Made by a program: the position numbers and the translations under genes. A DNA stretch of 64,000 bases from Candidatus Edwardsbacteria bacterium RifOxyA12_full_54_48 (GTDB taxonomy: Bacteria > Edwardsbacteria > AC1 > EtOH8): assembly GCA_001777915.1 (NCBI GenBank), contig MFFN01000003.1, positions 62,001-126,000 on the forward strand. Reading direction: 5' to 3'. Positions 46,041 through 53,685 of the stretch are shown in pieces (within the stretch, counting starts at the first letter, position 1; each line of letters begins with the position of its first letter). The notes beneath the pieces were generated by a model. That model was not told the DNA's origin. It saw only the letters and a list, made by a program, of their open reading frames with translations, and did no database searches.

Positions 46041-47305
46041 TGCAGGCCCTTTCGACCGATATCCTTGCGGAAATGCATATCCTTGAAATGTATTTTCGAC
46101 AATGCGCTGTATCCTTTGTCTAGAGATTCTTTCAGGGTTTTCGCCACGGCGGTCAGGCCCAGCACCCGGCCGCCGGAGGTCACTATGTTCCCGTTCCCCC
46201 TTTTGGTCCCGGCCTGGAAAAGCACCACAGTATCTTCCTCCCCGGCCTGGTCGAGGCCGCTGACTTCAAACCCTTTTTGATAACTGCCGGGATACCCGCC
46301 CGAGGCGGCCACGATGCAGCAGGCGGAATCATTGCTCCATTTGATATCCAATTCGGACAGCCGCCCGTCGATGCAGGCTTTTATTATCTCCAGCAGATCC
46401 GTCTCCAGCAGCCGCATATAGCTCTGGGTCTCGGGATCTCCGAACCGGGCGTTGAATTCCAGGACCTTGAAACCCTCTTGGGTATATATCAGCCCCGGAT
46501 ACAGACAGCCGGTGAAGGGGTTGCCGTCGTCGGCCAGGGCCTTGAGGATGGGATCGACTATGCGGGTTTTGATATCGCCTATCATCTCTGCGCTGACCCA
46601 CGGCACCGGGGCATAGGTCCCCATCCCGCCGGTGTTCGGCCCCTGGTCGCCGTCATAGGCCGCCTTGTGGTCCTGGGCGGTGGGGAACAATTTGGCGGAA
46701 CGCCCGTCGCAGAAGGCATGGATGGAGACCTCCTGCCCCTGCAAAAATTCCTCGATGATCACTTTGCTGCCGGCTTTGCCGAAACTACCGTCCAGCATCA
46801 TGGATTTGATCGCCGGTACGGCCTCGTTGGAGGAATGGCAGATGAACACCCCCTTGCCCAGGGCCAGTCCGTCGGCCTTTATCACCAAAGGGTATTTCTG
46901 CGAAGCAAGATATTCCAGTGCTTTCTGATGATCGTCGAACTCGGCATATTTCGCCGTGGGAATGCCGGCCTGGGCCATCAGCCGCTTGGCATAGCTTTTG
47001 GAGGATTCTATCCGGGCGGCCTTTTGGGTCGGCCCGAATGTTTTCAGCCCGGCCTTTTGGAAGACGTCCACCACCCCGGCGGCCAGGCAATCGTCCGGGC
47101 CGATCACGGTGATATCCACCCTCTGTTTCAGGGCAAAATTCCTCAAGGCTTCCAGTTTGTCGGCAGAAATGTCCACGCATTCGGCGATCTGGGCCATGCC
47201 GGGATTGCCCGGTGCACAGTATATTTTCTTTATTTTGGGGCTTTGCGACAGCTTCCAGGCCAAGGCATGCTCCCGCCCTCCGGAGCCTATGATTAAAATT
47301 TTCAT
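46037..47305 (-). CDS. purD: Phosphoribosylamine-glycine ligase
   Basis: A 422-residue ATP-grasp enzyme making glycinamide ribonucleotide in purine synthesis. It has MKILIIGSGGREHALAWKL, VIGPDDCLAAGVVD, PLVIKADGLALGKGV, GGMGTYAPVPW and LEFNARFGDPETQ, all conserved. The product end overlaps the start of the giant HD-GYP gene by four bases, so a housekeeping purine gene leads a c-di-GMP signalling operon. Its promoter lies so close that the mRNA may be nearly leaderless, and no ribosome-binding site is seen. Confidence 0.96.
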   Translation of the reverse strand: MKILIIGSGGREHALAWKLSQSPKIKKIYCAPGNPGMAQIAECVDISADKLEALRNFALKQRVDITVIGPDDCLAAGVVDVFQKAGLKTFGPTQKAARIESSKSYAKRLMAQAGIPTAKYAEFDDHQKALEYLASQKYPLVIKADGLALGKGVFICHSSNEAVPAIKSMMLDGSFGKAGSKVIIEEFLQGQEVSIHAFCDGRSAKLFPTAQDHKAAYDGDQGPNTGGMGTYAPVPWVSAEMIGDIKTRIVDPILKALADDGNPFTGCLYPGLIYTQEGFKVLEFNARFGDPETQSYMRLLETDLLEIIKACIDGRLSELDIKWSNDSACCIVAASGGYPGSYQKGFEVSGLDQAGEEDTVVLFQAGTKRGNGNIVTSGGRVLGLTAVAKTLKESLDKGYSALSKIHFKDMHFRKDIGRKGLQ

Positions 47306-47313
47306 AACATTTT

Positions 47314-47343
47314 ATGATATCACGAATTAAATGGCAATGTCAA
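47314..47343 (-). promoter_or_regulatory. Promoter of purD and the c-di-GMP operon
   Basis: Minus-strand TTGACA (47338-47343), 18-base spacer, TATCAT (47314-47319). The predicted start at about 47307 is only two or three bases before the purD ATG. Confidence 0.65.
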
Positions 47344-47374
47344 ACAAAAAAGTCATCGAAAAGCCAACAGAAAC

Positions 47375-47394
47375 GGCGCAGGTTGCCCTGCGCC
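47375..47394. terminator. GC-rich hairpin between purD and the membrane-protein gene
   Basis: Perfect eight-pair stem GGCGCAGG/CCTGCGCC with a TTGC loop. It is downstream of the 47562-48311 gene on the minus strand and could end that transcript, but only a mixed T-rich stretch follows. The rest of 47400-47560 is AT-rich with nothing recognisable. Confidence 0.4.
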
Positions 47395-47561
47395 AATATA
47401 TCTTTATCCCAAGGTAGACTTCTTTCCTTTTTTAAGTCGCCAAAACAGTACCCTGTTTCTTTTAAATCACATAAAATATTATTTCTTTTTGTTTAAAAAT
47501 ATTAATAAATAACCAATAAATATAAAACCCAACGCAACCAGTGTATTTAAATACCTCCCGT

Positions 47562-48311
47562 TTATGAAAAACCTAACAGCGGCAATAAATGCCAACAACG
47601 AAAGGATCCATCCAGAAAATATAAAACGTTCTTGAATTTCATACCTCTGGTATAATTTTCCCCACCATCTAGAATAACAGATAACGCTTCTTCCTGCGGT
47701 GAAACAATATGTTCCTCCCCGCCATCAGATAATATTTTTTCCTTCACCTTTTTGCTTGCTCTTTCCGGCCAAGGCGGGTAGTTTTCTTGTATGTATTTCC
47801 ACTTTTTGATTATAATATGACTATTATAATAACCGACCGTGAAATAACAACTAAAATTCCAGGCCATGCTTGCAACAATAAACCTACGCCATATGTTTTC
47901 ATGTGATTTTATAACTTGAAAATAATCACCAACAGGAGATAATGCTATTTTGTCGTATATTATAGAAAAAAGCGGCACCAAAATCATTGGAGCTATAATA
48001 TGAAATAATGCGCCCTTGACCAATACGACATTTCTTTCATTACTGCTATAGTAGGTTTTTAATCGCTTTAAAGAGTCTGGCAGATCAATGTCCTTTCCCC
48101 TATGCCCAAAACCAACCTTCGCAGTCAATCTATCGAATATTACAGCCGGCAGTGTGCCAAAAATACTTAAATACAATATTTGCCATATATCATATTTTTT
48201 TACAATTATACTTAACAATGCTAAAATAAAAAAAGGCAAACTTAAAAATACTAACACGGCCTTAGAGCCATTTAATCTAATACTCCCGGGTATTTTGGAT
48301 ATTTTCTTCAT
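47562..48311 (-). CDS. Hypothetical AT-rich membrane protein
   Basis: A 249-residue protein not recognised. Hydrophobic stretches are AVLVFLSLPFFILALLSII and ILYLSIFGTLPAVIF near the N terminus, FHIIAPMILVPLFSIIYDKIA in the middle and FIVASMAWNFSCYFTVGYYN later, giving about four helices, and a charged C-terminal third with NYPPWPERASKKVKEKIL. Base composition is AT-rich, and it sits beside a transposase and palindromic repeats, so it probably belongs to an acquired patch. No function can be offered. Confidence 0.55.
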   Translation of the reverse strand: MKKISKIPGSIRLNGSKAVLVFLSLPFFILALLSIIVKKYDIWQILYLSIFGTLPAVIFDRLTAKVGFGHRGKDIDLPDSLKRLKTYYSSNERNVVLVKGALFHIIAPMILVPLFSIIYDKIALSPVGDYFQVIKSHENIWRRFIVASMAWNFSCYFTVGYYNSHIIIKKWKYIQENYPPWPERASKKVKEKILSDGGEEHIVSPQEEALSVILDGGENYTRGMKFKNVLYFLDGSFRCWHLLPLLGFS

Positions 48312-48379
48312 TTTGCCTTTAAATCAATATTTAAAATCATAACCTTTGCCAGGCACATATCTATAAACTTGACCGCTTG

Positions 48380-48460
48380 TTATTTGCCATTGACCTTTTG
48401 TTTATTTGCCACTGCCTTCAGTTGCCACGGACTTTATTTGCCACGACCTTTCGCTTATGC
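48380..48460 (+). repeat. Short tandem-like 'TTTGCCAC' repeats
   Basis: Four loosely spaced copies of a unit like 'tatttgccac(g)acctt' occur here, a degenerate form of the arms of the palindromes at 49051 and 49205. A GAGGCC/GGCCTC hairpin follows at 48481-48506. Confidence 0.5.
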
Positions 48461-48549
48461 TACATATTTGCCTTCCCTTGGAGGCCGTAGCTTCAGCGAA
48501 GGCCTCAGGTCGTGGTGGTTGTAAGATGAAAATATGGCTTTAGCCGAAA

Positions 48550-48978
48550 TCATTTTATCTCAAAACTATGCGCCTTTATAAACGCCTCATATTCTTCTGA
48601 AAACAACGCTTTTCTATAATGCTCTACCTGGTTTGCAATATACATTCGTACCTTTTCCTCCCCCGATTGGCTGACCGACAGGGCGATATACTCATCCTGC
48701 CATTCAAATTTATGTTTCAACAGACCTTGTTTGTTTACCCAAAACGACGATTCGCCTTTTATCAGCATTACCGTTTTAGCAATGGTCTGCTCCGTGCCGA
48801 GCGAAACCAGAATATGAATATGGTCCTTTACGCAGTTTATGGCGTTTATGAAAATGCCCTTTTGTCTGCTGTTTTCCTTGATGTGCTGAAGCAACAGGAC
48901 CCTTAACTGTGGCGTAATGATCGGCTGCCGGTTCTTGGTGGACCAGATCAAGTGTATCATCACTTTGGTGTAGGGCAT
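48550..48978 (-). CDS. REP-associated (RAYT) Y1 transposase, IS200-like
   Basis: A 142-residue protein with the single-strand transposase fold: MIHLIWSTKNRQPII at the start, the HUH pair in CVKDHIHILVSLG and the catalytic tyrosine in RMYIANQVEHYRK. WQDEYIALSVS matches the WQ..Y...V.. segment of this family. Such enzymes cut single-stranded DNA at palindromic repeats. Two perfect 13-pair palindromes and further repeats lie just upstream (49051-49232), fitting the RAYT-REP partnership. Confidence 0.87.
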   Translation of the reverse strand: MPYTKVMIHLIWSTKNRQPIITPQLRVLLLQHIKENSRQKGIFINAINCVKDHIHILVSLGTEQTIAKTVMLIKGESSFWVNKQGLLKHKFEWQDEYIALSVSQSGEEKVRMYIANQVEHYRKALFSEEYEAFIKAHSFEIK

Positions 48979-49050
48979 TTTTTCTCTCTCTTGTTCCTGC
49001 GGCTCAGTTCCAGCTTTGGTTTCGGCTTAAGCCGGGGTGATCCCTTTTCC

Positions 49051-49078
49051 ATTGCCACGATCTGAAGATCGTGGCAAT
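49051..49078. repeat. REP-like palindrome 1
   Basis: A perfect 13-pair inverted repeat with arms ATTGCCACGATCT/AGATCGTGGCAAT and a two-base loop. It shares the core TTGCCACGA with palindrome 2 and the 48.4 kb repeats. Confidence 0.85.
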
Positions 49079-49204
49079 TCATTATGGTTTGCCCAGCGGA
49101 ATCCCCTTATTTTCTATATGCCGCAAGCTATTTGTTAGATGCCACGCATTTACGCCTATAAGCCAGATTTTTCAATTGATGCGCCCCTTTGTTGCCACAA
49201 CCTA

Positions 49205-49232
49205 GTTGCCACGACCTTCAGGTCGTGGCAAC
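49205..49232. repeat. REP-like palindrome 2
   Basis: A perfect 13-pair inverted repeat, arms GTTGCCACGACCT/AGGTCGTGGCAAC, two-base loop. The spacer 48979-49402 otherwise holds a CGGCTTAAGCCG palindrome (near 49024), a TTTGGCTTTAGCCAAA hairpin (near 49250) and the ispE promoter, and no gene. Confidence 0.85.
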
Positions 49233-49365
49233 ATTTCTCCTAAATTCCTTTTGGCTTTAGCCAAAGTTCCGTATTACGGCAACCCACCCATTTATTTGTG
49301 CAATTGTAATTATCCCGCCTGTTTTTGTCAAGACAAATAAACGCATGGAACATTTAACATTTCCA

Positions 49366-49395
49366 TTGAGTTTCCCCGGCTCCTTATGCTACAAT
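49366..49395 (+). promoter_or_regulatory. Possible promoter of ispE
   Basis: TTGAGT (49366-49371), 18-base spacer, TACAAT (49390-49395). The predicted start is at about 49402, next to the ATG at 49403, implying a leaderless message. Confidence 0.5.
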
Positions 49396-49402
49396 CAGGG
49401 TT

Positions 49403-50302
49403 ATGCGAAAACTGAAGATCAAAGCCTACGCCAAGCTCAACCTGACCCTCAAGATCCTGGGGCTTCGCCCCGACGGATATCACGATATCGATTCCGTCTT
49501 CCACTGCATATCACTGCATGACGAATTGGCCCTATCTCCCCGAAAGGACGGCAGGATAATCCTCAAATGCAATGACCCCAAACTGCCGACCGATGGTTCC
49601 AATCTGGCCTACCGGGCAGCCCTGACACTCAGGACCCTGGCGCTAAAAAAGCATCCTGATAAAAGGGCCCTCGGCGCAACCATCTCACTTAAAAAGAACA
49701 TTCCGATAGGAGCCGGCCTGGGCGGCGGGTCGTCGGATGCCGCCGCTGTCCTGCTGGGGCTTAAAGAACTGTGGGGACTGGAGGATCTGACCCCGCCTCG
49801 CCTGAAGAAAGCAGCCGCATCCCTGGGATCGGACGTCCCCTTCTTTTTAAGGGGAGGCACCGCCCATGTCACCGGAAGGGGCGAAAAGGTCAGGGTCCGG
49901 AAATGCCCGAAGGAATACCATTTCGTTTTAGTATATCCGGGATTTCCGGTATCCACCGCCTGGGCTTATAAAAATCACAAAATCACAAAAAACTGGTTGA
50001 CAAAAGGACCTAAATTTAGTAAAATGTTTGTGGAATCCTGCGGAATGGGAAAACCCGCCATTGACCTCTCCGGTTATTTGAGCAACGATCTGGAACCGGC
50101 GGTTATCCCATGTCATCCGCTGATCTCCAGGGTAAAAGCCGATCTGCTGGAAGCCGGAGCTTTGGGCAGCCTGATGTCTGGCAGCGGCTCTTCTGTTTTC
50201 GGCCTGTTCCCCGATGCCGATTCGGCCGAAAAAGGTTATAGTAAAATTTCAAAGATCTGGCCCGGCAGTTTTCTGGCCCACAGCGTATCCTCGGGAAAAT
50301 AA
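49403..50302 (+). CDS. ispE: 4-diphosphocytidyl-2-C-methyl-D-erythritol kinase
   Basis: A 299-residue GHMP kinase with AYAKLNLTLKILGLRPDGYHDID at the N terminus, the ATP loop PIGAGLGGGSSDAAA and the late LMSGSGSSVFGLF. It phosphorylates CDP-methylerythritol in the MEP pathway, between the IspD and IspF steps encoded at 21.5-22.6 kb. It is followed by spoVG, an arrangement also known in Firmicutes. Confidence 0.95.
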   Translation: MRKLKIKAYAKLNLTLKILGLRPDGYHDIDSVFHCISLHDELALSPRKDGRIILKCNDPKLPTDGSNLAYRAALTLRTLALKKHPDKRALGATISLKKNIPIGAGLGGGSSDAAAVLLGLKELWGLEDLTPPRLKKAAASLGSDVPFFLRGGTAHVTGRGEKVRVRKCPKEYHFVLVYPGFPVSTAWAYKNHKITKNWLTKGPKFSKMFVESCGMGKPAIDLSGYLSNDLEPAVIPCHPLISRVKADLLEAGALGSLMSGSGSSVFGLFPDADSAEKGYSKISKIWPGSFLAHSVSSGK

Positions 50303-50373
50303 TTCGATAGATTTATACCGAACCAATCCAAATAACTCAACTACTAACATCGGCTACGGAAGGTAAAACATCT

Positions 50374-50673
50374 ATGCAGATCACCGAGATCAGGGTATCG
50401 CTGCGCCAGGGCGGCAACGACAAGCTGTTGGCTTTTGCCAACGTGACTTTCGACAACGCCTTTGCAGTAAGGGGCATCAAGATCATCCAGGGGAACAACG
50501 GGCCGTTCATCGCCATGCCCAGCCGCAAGATGGCCGACGGAACCTACAAGGATGTGGCCCACCCCATCAACGCCGAGACCCGGCAGATGCTGGAAAAGGC
50601 CATCCTCGACGAGTATCACAAGACCCTCAAGGAAGCTCCGGCCGCCGCCAGGGAGGAAGTTCCGGTAGACTAA
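50374..50673 (+). CDS. spoVG: SpoVG-family RNA/DNA-binding regulator
   Basis: A 99-residue protein with MQITEIRVSLRQGGNDKLLAFANVTFDNAFAV, then GIKIIQGNNGPFIAMPSRK and YKDVAHPINAETRQMLEKAILDEY, an almost textbook SpoVG. Homologues bind nucleic acids and act as broad post-transcriptional regulators. Located 70 bases after ispE in the same direction, with AAGGTAAA before the ATG. Confidence 0.95.
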   Translation: MQITEIRVSLRQGGNDKLLAFANVTFDNAFAVRGIKIIQGNNGPFIAMPSRKMADGTYKDVAHPINAETRQMLEKAILDEYHKTLKEAPAAAREEVPVD

Positions 50674-50721
50674 ATTCGCTGATCTTTGGATTGAAATAAA
50701 TTTCCGGACCGGGAAACCGAC

Positions 50722-50826
50722 GGTTGACAGTAGGTCGTCGCGTTCCCTGCTGTTAGGCAGGAAACATCTCCATGCGGCTTACTTATAGCTTGACTATTGC
50801 AAGCAACCTGTTGTCAGCTTTTTTAT
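50722..50826 (+). ncRNA. Candidate structured RNA or extended 3' UTR with intrinsic terminator
   Basis: Bases 50722-50737 pair with 50804-50819 in a 16-position stem with one mismatch (C50736 with A50805) and several G-U pairs. Inside, GTTCCCTGC and GCAGGAAAC (50742-50765) form a nine-position hairpin with one mismatch, and CTTG/CAAG near 50790-50803 may form another. The closing stem runs directly into a T-run (TTTTTTATTT). Many G-U pairs keep the stem while altering sequence, which favours RNA function. It resembles no family I know (not SRP RNA, 6S or tmRNA). No clear promoter was seen, so it may be the 3' UTR of spoVG. Confidence 0.5.
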
Positions 50827-50852
50827 TTCCCCCGGCACGGCTTAACCCTGGT

Positions 50853-50959
50853 TAAAATATTCAAGACCGGCCAGAGCCGCAAGTTTTTGGACAAAGTAAT
50901 AGGATAAAAATATTCGGGGGTCGTCCAATTGGCAGGACACCAGCCTTTGGAGCTGAGAT
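50853..50959 (+). pseudogene. Truncated duplicate: 3' end of GIY-YIG gene plus first 46 bases of tRNA-Gln
   Basis: This stretch parallels about 51246-51355 with a handful of differences. It holds the last codons of the GIY-YIG gene (encoding KTGQSRKFLDKVIG-like sequence) and tRNA-Gln bases from 50914 through the anticodon arm, then diverges into 'taccttgggttctccgcc'. The T-arm and 3' acceptor strand are absent, so no functional tRNA results. Confidence 0.85.
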
Positions 50960-50964
50960 ACCTT

Positions 50965-51009
50965 GGGTTCTCCGCCGGCTGAAATGATACAAGTGAAGCG
51001 GCGGCGGAT
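50965..51009 (+). repeat. Shared motif of the two GIY-YIG/tRNA loci
   Basis: GGGTTCTCCGCC (50965-50976) and AAGCGGCGGCGGAT (50996-51009) recur in the same order, at similar spacing, on the minus strand at 11327-11371 near the tRNA-Ser. In both loci the motif lies upstream of the GIY-YIG gene in its orientation. Confidence 0.75.
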
Positions 51010-51060
51010 CTGCCGTCGCCCTACTGCAAAAACTAACTGCCGGCAGAGAGTCCCTGAAAA

Positions 51061-51303
51061 ATGTCATATTTTGTTTATGTTTTAAAAAGCATCTCAGTTG
51101 AAACAAGATATATCGGTTCCAGCGCAGACATCAACGAAAGATTAGTAGCGCATAATAATGGAAAATGCAAATATACCAGAAACCGGCGCCCGTGGGTTTT
51201 GGTCTATAGCGAAGAATTTGCCACACTGGCTGATGCCATGAAACGCGAAAGATATTTGAAGACCGGCCAGGGCCGGGAGTTCTTGGATAAAGTAATAAAA
51301 TAA
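51061..51303 (+). CDS. Solo GIY-YIG domain endonuclease
   Basis: An 80-residue single GIY-YIG domain: YFVYVLKSI, TRYIGSSADINERLVAHNNGKCKYT with the conserved arginine, RPWVLVYSEEF and a final KRERYLKTGQGREFLDKVIK. It is related to the 10750-11016 protein but clearly diverged. It ends six bases before tRNA-Gln, and a fragment of its 3' end is repeated 390 bases upstream. AT-richer than the following genes. Confidence 0.87.
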   Translation: MSYFVYVLKSISVETRYIGSSADINERLVAHNNGKCKYTRNRRPWVLVYSEEFATLADAMKRERYLKTGQGREFLDKVIK

Positions 51304-51309
51304 AAATAT

Positions 51310-51384
51310 TCGGGGGTCGTCCAATTGGCAGGACACCAGCCTTTGGAGCTGAGAACCAGGGTTCGAGTCCCTGCCCCTGAGCCA
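51310..51384 (+). tRNA. tRNA-Gln (anticodon TTG)
   Basis: Acceptor strands TCGGGGG and CCCCTGA pair (U1-A72 is typical of tRNA-Gln), discriminator G and encoded CCA. The anticodon loop CTTTGGA gives TTG. T-loop GTTCGAGT is normal. A truncated copy lies at 50914-50959. Confidence 0.94.
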
Positions 51385-51415
51385 TAATTAAGATATGTTT
51401 AGTGAGGATCGAAAA

Positions 51416-52354
51416 GTGAACGGTGATTTGAAGGTATTCTCCGGGACCGCCAACCCCGACCTGTCGGTGGATATCGGCCGGGAACTGGGCCAGGCCCTGG
51501 GCGAATGCACCATCGGAAGGTTCTCCGACGGTGAGATCAGGGTTCAGATCAACGAGAATGTCCGGGGCGCCGATGTGTTCATCCTCCAGCCCACTTTCAT
51601 GCCCTCCGACAACCTGATGGAACTGCTGATCCTGATGGATGCCGCCCGCCGGGCCTCGGCCAAGCGGATCACCGCCGTCATCCCCTATTTCGGCTATGCC
51701 CGGCAGGAACGCAAGGACATGCCCCGGGTGCCCATCTCGGCCAAGCTGGTGGCTAACTTGATAACCGTGGCCGGAGCCCATCGGATTCTGAGCATGGACA
51801 TGCATACCGAGGCCATCCAGGGGTTCTTTGACATCCCGGTGGACCACCTCTATGCCTCGCCGGTGCTGATCAAACATTTTCAGCAGCTGGGGGTTCAGGA
51901 TTTCGTAGTGGTGTCCCCCGATACCGGCGGCGTCAACCGGGCCAGGGCCTTTGCCAAGCGGCTGGGAGACCTTCCTCTGGCCTTCATCGACAAGCGTCGG
52001 CCGGGGCCCAACAAGATCGAGGTGTTGAATATCATCGGCGAGGTGGCCGACAAGAACTGCCTGATCGTAGATGATGTCATGGACACCGCCCGCACCATCT
52101 GCGAAGTGGCCGGCATCTTGAAGCAGAACGGGGCAAAGTCCATCTACGCCACCGCCACCCACGGGGTGCTGTCCGGCCAAGCCATAGTCTCCATCTCCGA
52201 TTCTCCCATCACCGAAGTAGTGCTGACCAACACCATCCCCCTGCCGCCGGAGAAACGGATAGCCAAGATCAAGGTGCTTTCCATATCCAAACTCCTGGCC
52301 GATGCCATCAAGCGGATCCACAACGAAGAGTCCGTCAGCAGCCTTTTCAACTGA
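51416..52354 (+). CDS. prs: Ribose-phosphate pyrophosphokinase
   Basis: About 312 residues that make PRPP from ribose 5-phosphate and ATP. It has LKVFSGTANPDLSVDIGRELG at the start, PYFGYARQERKD, VSPDTGGVNRARAFAKRL and the PRPP-binding loop LIVDDVMDTARTICEVAGIL. The GTG at 51416 is preferred because GAGGA lies just upstream; an ATG at 51395 has no ribosome-binding site and is only 11 bases after the tRNA. First of a long run of translation-related genes. Confidence 0.95.
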   Translation: MNGDLKVFSGTANPDLSVDIGRELGQALGECTIGRFSDGEIRVQINENVRGADVFILQPTFMPSDNLMELLILMDAARRASAKRITAVIPYFGYARQERKDMPRVPISAKLVANLITVAGAHRILSMDMHTEAIQGFFDIPVDHLYASPVLIKHFQQLGVQDFVVVSPDTGGVNRARAFAKRLGDLPLAFIDKRRPGPNKIEVLNIIGEVADKNCLIVDDVMDTARTICEVAGILKQNGAKSIYATATHGVLSGQAIVSISDSPITEVVLTNTIPLPPEKRIAKIKVLSISKLLADAIKRIHNEESVSSLFN

Positions 52355-52413
52355 TCTAAGAAAAACGAGCTTAATAAACTGCCAAACCATTAATATTAGG
52401 AAGAAAATCAACC

Positions 52414-53070
52414 ATGCATGAAGTCACTTTAATTGCTCACCGCAGGGAGGAGCAGGGAAAACAGAAGGCCAAGGCCTTAAGGAAGAATGGCAAGATACCG
52501 GCCGTGGTCTACGGCCAGGGCAAGCCTGCCATTCCCTTGATGTTCGAGGCCAAGGACCTTCTGCCGCTGTTCAAATACGCCTCCAGCGAGAACGTCATCA
52601 TCACCCTCAAACTGGCCGAAGAAAAAGGGGAGCTCAAGGCTATCATCAAGGAGGCCCAGACCGAGCCCATCCACAACGTACTGCTGCATCTGGACCTGCA
52701 GGAGATCCAGCTCAAGGAGAAGATCCGGGTAAAGATACCCCTGGCCCTGACCGGGATCCCTGACGGTGTCAAAAACGGCGGAGGAATATTGGAGCATATT
52801 CTGGACCTGGTGGAGATCTCCTGCCTCCCCACCGATATCCCCGATCAGATAACCCTCGACGTGCAGCACCTCAAGATTGGGCAGTCCCTTCATGTCAGCG
52901 ACATCAAGCTGGAGAATGGCGAAGTGATCTCCGATCCATCCAAGGTCATCACCACGGTCATCGCCCCGCTGGTGGAAGCCGCGGCGGCCGAGACCCCAGC
53001 CACTGCCGAAGCGGCCAAAGAACCCGAGGTGATCGTCAAGGGCAAGAAGGACGAGGAAGCGGCAGAATAG
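52414..53070 (+). CDS. rplY: 50S ribosomal protein L25 (CTC/TL5 form)
   Basis: A 218-residue two-domain protein. The N-terminal 5S-rRNA-binding domain has GKQKAKALRKNGKIPAVVYG, and the C-terminal TL5-type domain contains GGILEHILDLVEISCLPTDIPD. An alanine- and glutamate-rich tail ends it. A GGAAG box precedes the ATG. It sits between prs and pth, a common bacterial order. Confidence 0.95.
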   Translation: MHEVTLIAHRREEQGKQKAKALRKNGKIPAVVYGQGKPAIPLMFEAKDLLPLFKYASSENVIITLKLAEEKGELKAIIKEAQTEPIHNVLLHLDLQEIQLKEKIRVKIPLALTGIPDGVKNGGGILEHILDLVEISCLPTDIPDQITLDVQHLKIGQSLHVSDIKLENGEVISDPSKVITTVIAPLVEAAAAETPATAEAAKEPEVIVKGKKDEEAAE

Positions 53071-53086
53071 CCTGCTGGCCGCATAA

Positions 53087-53674
53087 ATGCCTAACAGACA
53101 TCCCGACAGCAACACCTGGTGCATAGCCGGCCTGGGAAACCCGGGCCGGGAATACGGCAGCACCCGCCACAACCTGGGATTCTCGGTGCTTAATCATCTG
53201 GCCAGCCAGAACGGCATCACCTGGCGCTATAAAGACAAATTCAGCTACGGCATCAGCCGAACCCCCCGGTTCTTTTTATTGCGCCCCCTGACCTATATGA
53301 ACTTAAGCGGGCAGGCGGTCAAACAGGTTATGAAGGAACGCAATTTCGGCACCGATCGGCTGCTGGTGGTCTGCGATGACATCAATCTTCCTTTGGGGCA
53401 GCTTCGTTTAAGGCTAGCCGGGTCACACGGTGGGCAGAAAGGCCTTAAATCCATCATCGACAGCCTCAAGACCGATAATTTCGCCCGGCTGCGACTGGGA
53501 GTGGGGCCCCTTCCCTCCTCCTGGGATGCCAGCGACTTCGTGCTGGGCAAATTCACCGCCCCGGAATACCCGGTGGCCAAAGAGATGACCGCCCGAGCGG
53601 CCGACTCGATAATAAAAATAATCAACCTAGGCCTGGAAACGGCCATGAATTCCATAAATCAGAAAACCATTTAG
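53087..53674 (+). CDS. pth: Peptidyl-tRNA hydrolase
   Basis: A 195-residue enzyme that frees tRNA from stalled peptidyl-tRNA. It shows CIAGLGNPGREYGSTRHNLGF with the catalytic histidine, LRPLTYMNLSGQAV, CDDINLPLGQLRLR and GSHGGQKGLKSII. Complete and normal length. Confidence 0.96.
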   Translation: MPNRHPDSNTWCIAGLGNPGREYGSTRHNLGFSVLNHLASQNGITWRYKDKFSYGISRTPRFFLLRPLTYMNLSGQAVKQVMKERNFGTDRLLVVCDDINLPLGQLRLRLAGSHGGQKGLKSIIDSLKTDNFARLRLGVGPLPSSWDASDFVLGKFTAPEYPVAKEMTARAADSIIKIINLGLETAMNSINQKTI

Positions 53675-53685
53675 GGAGCAACACC

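Noticed and set aside
48380-49240. CRISPR array
   Set aside because: Repeats are short, irregularly spaced palindromes next to a RAYT transposase, with no spacer pattern and no cas gene.
50722-50826. SRP RNA, 6S RNA or tmRNA
   Set aside because: The conserved SRP apical loop, the 6S central bubble and the tmRNA tRNA-like ends were looked for and not found.
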